Origin: Pleurocapsa sp. MO_226.B13
Lineage (GTDB): Bacteria > Cyanobacteriota > Cyanobacteriia > Cyanobacteriales > Xenococcaceae
DNA length: 8,917 nt
Direction of reading: 5' to 3'
Assembly: GCA_030064795.1 (NCBI GenBank)
Contig: JASJEI010000453.1
Coordinates: 1 to 8,917, forward strand
Shown: one piece after another, positions 6,800 to 8,917 of the stretch
Layout: each line of letters starts with the position of its first letter
Numbering within the stretch: position 1 is the stretch's first letter
Notes under the pieces: generated by a model
Seen by the model: only the letters and a program-made list of their open reading frames with translations
Databases searched by the model: none
What the model was told of the DNA's origin: nothing
Program-made: the position numbers and the translations under genes

Positions 6800-6960
6800 G
6801 GTTCTATGTTCAATTACAAAGTTTGCAAAAGATGAAGTGATGAACCGTATTTCACGATTGTTGTGCTAACCTGTTCTATAATATGAACAAGCACAGCGTT
6901 CACAGCGCTATGCCACTGAATGTGTTGACACATGATGTGAACAAGCACGTTAATCTATTC
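6800..6960. promoter_or_regulatory. Repeat-rich control region or candidate replication origin
   Basis: Six GTTC/GAAC half-sites (extended as T-GTTC-A/T or T-GAAC-A/C) alternate in orientation at 6807, 6841, 6872, 6884, 6897 and 6938. TGAACAAGCAC is repeated exactly at 6884-6894 and 6938-6948. CACAGCG is repeated at 6892 and 6901, 9 bases apart. TGTTC-TATAATAT-GAACA (6872-6889) is a palindrome around a TATAAT, which reads TATTAT on the minus strand. TGTTgACAcatgaTGTgAACA (6922-6942) is a second imperfect palindrome. Repeat clusters before a plasmid replication gene commonly act as iterons or autoregulatory operators. The left third overlaps the possible upstream extension of the leader ORF. 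Confidence 0.5.
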
Positions 6961-6972
6961 CGCAAAAAGGCG

Positions 6973-6992
6973 TATGTCCTTAAAAAGACATA
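6973..6992. repeat. Perfect inverted repeat TATGTC-8-GACATA
   Basis: Six-base perfect arms flank the spacer CTTAAAAA. The right half lies inside the second copy of the 21-bp direct repeat. The arm and spacer geometry (8-bp spacer) resembles a tyrosine-recombinase core site, although the arms are shorter than usual. TTCCGC...GGCGT occurs on both sides (6958-6973 and 7000-7016), adding an outer direct repeat. Confidence 0.55.
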
Positions 6993-6999
6993 ATTCTCT
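6979..6999 (+). repeat. 21-bp direct repeat, copy 2
   Basis: The sequence reads CTTAAAAAGACA, then T, then AATTCTCT, and is 20/21 identical to 1596-1616 in the same orientation. The pair brackets the 1662 gene, the repeat mosaic, the replication gene and its control region. The recombinase gene lies just outside, 303 bases to the right. Confidence 0.75.
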
Positions 7000-7099
7000 T
7001 TCCGCGAATACGGCGTGTTTTCAATCAACTAAACCAAAAAAACCTGTTCCTGGTCATCGGTATAGTTAGTCTCAAACAACGGTTAGATATTTATAATGA

Positions 7100-7309
7100 C
7101 TAGCTGTTTCTTTCAAAATCGTTCCGTACATAATCACACCATTCCAGTTCCCCAACCTTCGTGGTGTGATTTGGTGTATGGGCGAGTAGAAAGTAACAAC
7201 TTGCTACATTTTCTATCCTATTCACCTCATCAATATAATTGGATAAATTATCTAACAAAAATCGATAAATAGCTGGCTTTTCGGCTATAACTAAAAACTT
7301 CTTAATCAT
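7100..7309 (-). CDS. Small hypothetical protein, 69 residues, overlapping the recombinase
   Basis: The ATG at 7309 overlaps the last 8 bases of the recombinase gene (ATGATTAA shared), as in translationally coupled genes. The peptide starts MIKKFLVIAEKPAIYRFLLD and ends WCDYVRNDFERNS. It has a helical first half and no signal peptide or membrane helix. I recognise no family. The only ribosome-site candidate is the purine-rich GAACTAGAG before the ATG. The coupling and the natural composition favour a real gene, but a chance frame of this length cannot be excluded. If real, it could be a directionality or accessory factor for the recombinase, which is a guess from position only. Confidence 0.4.
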   Translation of the reverse strand: MIKKFLVIAEKPAIYRFLLDNLSNYIDEVNRIENVASCYFLLAHTPNHTTKVGELEWCDYVRNDFERNS

Positions 7310-7976
7310 TCTCTAGTTCGCCTGAGCTAGAGATGTTTGTTTTTGGGGGTGTTTTTTCTGTTTGATCGTGGGTGTCGTTAAACGTCGATTTTTTGACAGG
7401 CGACAACATTGAAAGAGATGAAACTGCTCCCCTGACTTGCTCGGGCTTGACCTCTAGGTATTTTTGTAATTCGCTTAGGCTCTTGTGACCGCTCACTTCT
7501 TGTATTATGCGCAGCGGAATTCCTTCATTGCTCATCAAGGTTAACGCAGTTCTTCTAAAACTGTGAGTAGAAACTCCTTGCACTCCAACTTGATTACAGG
7601 CTTGGCGTAAAATTCTGCTAGCAGAATCTGGACATAAATGTCCCGTTTGCCCTACCCCAGGAAAAAAGAACCAAGTGCGGGGGGATGGATAATAGTTCAA
7701 CAGCATACTGCGTAAATCTTCAATTACGGGTATACAGCGCGTGGCTAATTTTCCCTTGGTGTTGCCTTTGCGAAAGATAATTTCAGGTCTGACTTGCCCC
7801 AGACGGTAGTAGACATCAGTTGTTCGTAGAGTCACGCATTCGTTAATCCGACAGGCAGTGTAGAGACAGATAGCAAAAATAGCGCGATCGCGGTCGTTTT
7901 TGAGTCCCTCGTAAAATACGAGGTTAATTTCTTCTGTGGTGAGTATTTTTGCTTTGCCATGCCGATCTACCTTCAT
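7302..7976 (-). CDS. Tyrosine recombinase/integrase, catalytic domain only
   Basis: This encodes 224 residues with the full tyrosine-recombinase set: R43 (ACRINE), the beta-hairpin lysine K74 or K76 (GNTKGK), H138-x-x-R141 (THSFRR), H164 (SGHKS) and nucleophile Y173 (QKYLEV). It should cut and rejoin DNA strands at specific sites through a 3'-phosphotyrosine. The N-terminal core-binding domain of XerC/integrase proteins (usual length about 300) is absent. A TAA directly precedes the ATG in frame, so it is not a missed upstream start. Short forms like this are common in cyanobacteria. Residues 190-224 are a polar, probably disordered tail. No strong Shine-Dalgarno sequence is seen. A HIP1 site lies at 7884-7891. 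The gene overlaps the 69-residue ORF and is divergent from the nucleotidyltransferase/HTH pair. It is a candidate resolvase or integrase of this region. Confidence 0.9.
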   Translation of the reverse strand: MKVDRHGKAKILTTEEINLVFYEGLKNDRDRAIFAICLYTACRINECVTLRTTDVYYRLGQVRPEIIFRKGNTKGKLATRCIPVIEDLRSMLLNYYPSPRTWFFFPGVGQTGHLCPDSASRILRQACNQVGVQGVSTHSFRRTALTLMSNEGIPLRIIQEVSGHKSLSELQKYLEVKPEQVRGAVSSLSMLSPVKKSTFNDTHDQTEKTPPKTNISSSGELEND

Positions 7977-8143
7977 TTAAGCTGCCAAACTCGCTCAATA
8001 AAACTATCCTATCGGAGTTGGTGACAATCGCGAAGAGTCTGAGGGGACGAGAGTTAAGCAGTGAGTGCATTTTATTCATGAGATGGAAACAAGGAGATTA
8101 GTCGCATTTGAACAATACAAACACCGACTACTAATAGTTGTGG

Positions 8144-8149
8144 TAATAT
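8144..8149 (+). promoter_or_regulatory. Candidate -10 box TAATAT
   Basis: TGTGGTAATAT has a TGn-type extended -10 look, which may explain the lack of a clear -35 box. Transcription would begin inside the palindrome at 8154-8181, a position where a bound repressor would block it. Confidence 0.4.
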
Positions 8150-8153
8150 GGGC

Positions 8154-8181
8154 AAATGCACAACAAATATGTTGTGCATTT
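8154..8181. promoter_or_regulatory. Perfect 28-bp palindrome, likely operator
   Basis: AAATGCACAACA, spacer AATA, TGTTGTGCATTT: both 12-base arms match exactly. It lies 30 bases before the chosen start of the DUF6932 gene and just after a possible -10 box. The neighbouring HTH protein is the natural candidate to bind it, as antitoxins and XRE regulators often control their own operon. In RNA it would also form a stable 5' leader hairpin, so control at the RNA level is an alternative. Confidence 0.65.
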
Positions 8182-8211
8182 AGGATTAAAGATAAAGCGA
8201 TTGTTTTCTAT

Positions 8212-8619
8212 ATGCTGCCCCCATTTAATGAAAGGGGTTTCCTTCCACCTGGAATTTATGAAACAACTTGGACTGAATTTAAGCAACGCTTTGGTTTTAA
8301 TACTCACAGACAAAATTTACTCGTCGGTTTGCGGTCTGTACTCCAACTATTAGGGAGAGCTAATGTAGAGCGAGTTTATTTAGGTGGCAGTTTTGTAAGT
8401 AATAAAGAATACCCAAACGATTTTGATGGTTGTTACGACGATCTAAATATAGATTACGATTTGCTAGACCCTATATTTGATGAAGATCCAACCGCTCAAC
8501 AAAATAGATTTGGAGGAGAGCTATTAGCAGATCCGATTTTTCAGGGCTTTTTTCAAACAGATCGAGATGGTAATCCCAGAGGGATTGTAGCAATCGATCC
8601 CAGAGAATTACTTCCCTAG
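8212..8619 (+). CDS. DUF6932-type nucleotidyltransferase-fold protein
   Basis: This encodes 135 residues from ATG 8212. The start MLPPFNERGFLPPGIYETTW is typical of DUF6932 proteins ('PPFn-x-x-G-x-LPpGih'), so I prefer it to the upstream in-frame ATG at 8065. That start would add 49 residues of unlike composition and would read through the perfect palindrome. YLGGSFVSNKEYPNDFDG (57-73) fits the nucleotidyltransferase signature: G-G-S, then about 9 residues, then D70-x-D72. The tail FFQTDRDGNPRGIVAID is also familial. The fold is shared with MNT-type and other toxin-antitoxin nucleotidyltransferases, which transfer nucleotides to RNA or protein. Whether this one is a toxin, an antitoxin or inactive is not shown by the sequence. 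The XRE-type gene follows after 14 bases, so the two form an operon. Confidence 0.8.
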   Translation: MLPPFNERGFLPPGIYETTWTEFKQRFGFNTHRQNLLVGLRSVLQLLGRANVERVYLGGSFVSNKEYPNDFDGCYDDLNIDYDLLDPIFDEDPTAQQNRFGGELLADPIFQGFFQTDRDGNPRGIVAIDPRELLP

Positions 8620-8633
8620 TAAAGGAAACTACT

Positions 8634-8917
8634 ATGATTCAAAATCAACATCAATATCAAGTAACTCAAAATAAGCTTCTCGATTTAGAACGAGGCTTAG
8701 TCGAATTAGAAAAAATCAAAGATACTTTACACCCACGTCAGTTTTTAGGGCGTAAAAATAGTTTGTTAAGAAGCATCGGCACTTTACAGCAAGAGCTCTC
8801 AGATTATGAAAGTTTAAAACAACAGCAGACATCAATCAAAATTGCATCAATTAAAGAATTACCATTAGCTCTGATCAGGGCAAGAATTGCGATGGGAATG
8901 ACTCAAAAAGAGCTAGC
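8634..8917 (+). CDS. XRE-type helix-turn-helix protein, 3' end cut by window
   Basis: Ninety-four codons are visible. The ATG at 8634 follows AAGGA (8622-8626) with good spacing. The first ~70 residues form a charged, mostly helical segment (LERGLVELEKIKD, LLRSIGTLQQELSDYESLKQ) with heptad-like spacing, likely a coiled coil. Then ELPLALIRARIAMGMTQKEL begins a helix-turn-helix of the XRE/Cro type, cut before its recognition helix. Proteins with this N-terminal helix plus XRE domain are often found beside DUF6932 genes. The likely role is a DNA-binding regulator or antitoxin acting on its own promoter (palindrome 8154-8181). The pairing is visible; the toxin-antitoxin role is inferred. Confidence 0.82.
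   Translation, partial: MIQNQHQYQVTQNKLLDLERGLVELEKIKDTLHPRQFLGRKNSLLRSIGTLQQELSDYESLKQQQTSIKIASIKELPLALIRARIAMGMTQKEL

Noticed and set aside
7020..7099. Terminator after the 69-residue ORF (T-run on the minus strand near 7034-7042)
   Set aside because: The bases before the T-run form only a two-pair stem, too weak to call.
8065..8211. N-terminal extension of the DUF6932 protein from ATG 8065
   Set aside because: The extra 49 residues do not resemble the family, whose start matches ATG 8212, and they would be translated across a perfect palindrome and the likely promoter.
8131..8353. Short frames on both strands overlapping the DUF6932 gene
   Set aside because: They are shadows of the real frame in which the family motifs are read.

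Overview
The window is cyanobacterial. Five HIP1 octamers (GCGATCGC) are present, and the largest gene belongs to the cyanobacterial plasmid replication protein group (zinc finger, TOPRIM-like DUF3854 domain, helicase; called CyRepA1 in recent annotation). The genus cannot be read from the sequence. The DNA is AT-rich and looks like a junction between ordinary chromosomal genes and a small-plasmid replication module, or like part of a larger plasmid that carries both.

Left part (1-1290): the last codons of an AraC-type regulator, a VOC (glyoxalase-like) protein, a convergent cupin protein and a tRNA-Lys(CUU) gene on the minus strand. Four of the five HIP1 sites are here or just to the right. 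Positions 1287-1661 hold no gene, only HIP1 sites, a small palindrome and a repeated motif.

Middle part (1596-6999): a plus-strand gene for an unrecognised 275-residue protein with a beta-rich N-terminus and a lysine-rich linker converges on a minus-strand gene for a 1190-residue primase/helicase-type replication protein. Between them, 2659-3150 is a mosaic of palindromes and dispersed repeats that supplies the last codons and stop of the replication gene. A leader ORF ends one base before the replication start codon and contains its Shine-Dalgarno sequence. Upstream lies a cluster of GTTCA/TGAAC half-sites and direct repeats, which may be an origin or operator. A 21-bp direct repeat (20/21 identical) occurs at 1596 and 6979. 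It brackets this module at about 5.4 kb, the size of a small plasmid, and the bracketed stretch has no HIP1 site.

Right part (7100-8917): a catalytic-domain-only tyrosine recombinase with an overlapping 69-residue downstream ORF, both on the minus strand. Divergent from it is a pair like a toxin-antitoxin module: a DUF6932 nucleotidyltransferase-fold protein followed 14 bases later by an XRE-type helix-turn-helix protein, cut by the window end. A perfect 12+12 bp palindrome sits before this pair and is a likely operator.

Working model (inference): a small replicon with its own replication protein may have been captured between direct repeats next to a recombinase and a stability module. Comparison with a relative lacking the insert would decide this.
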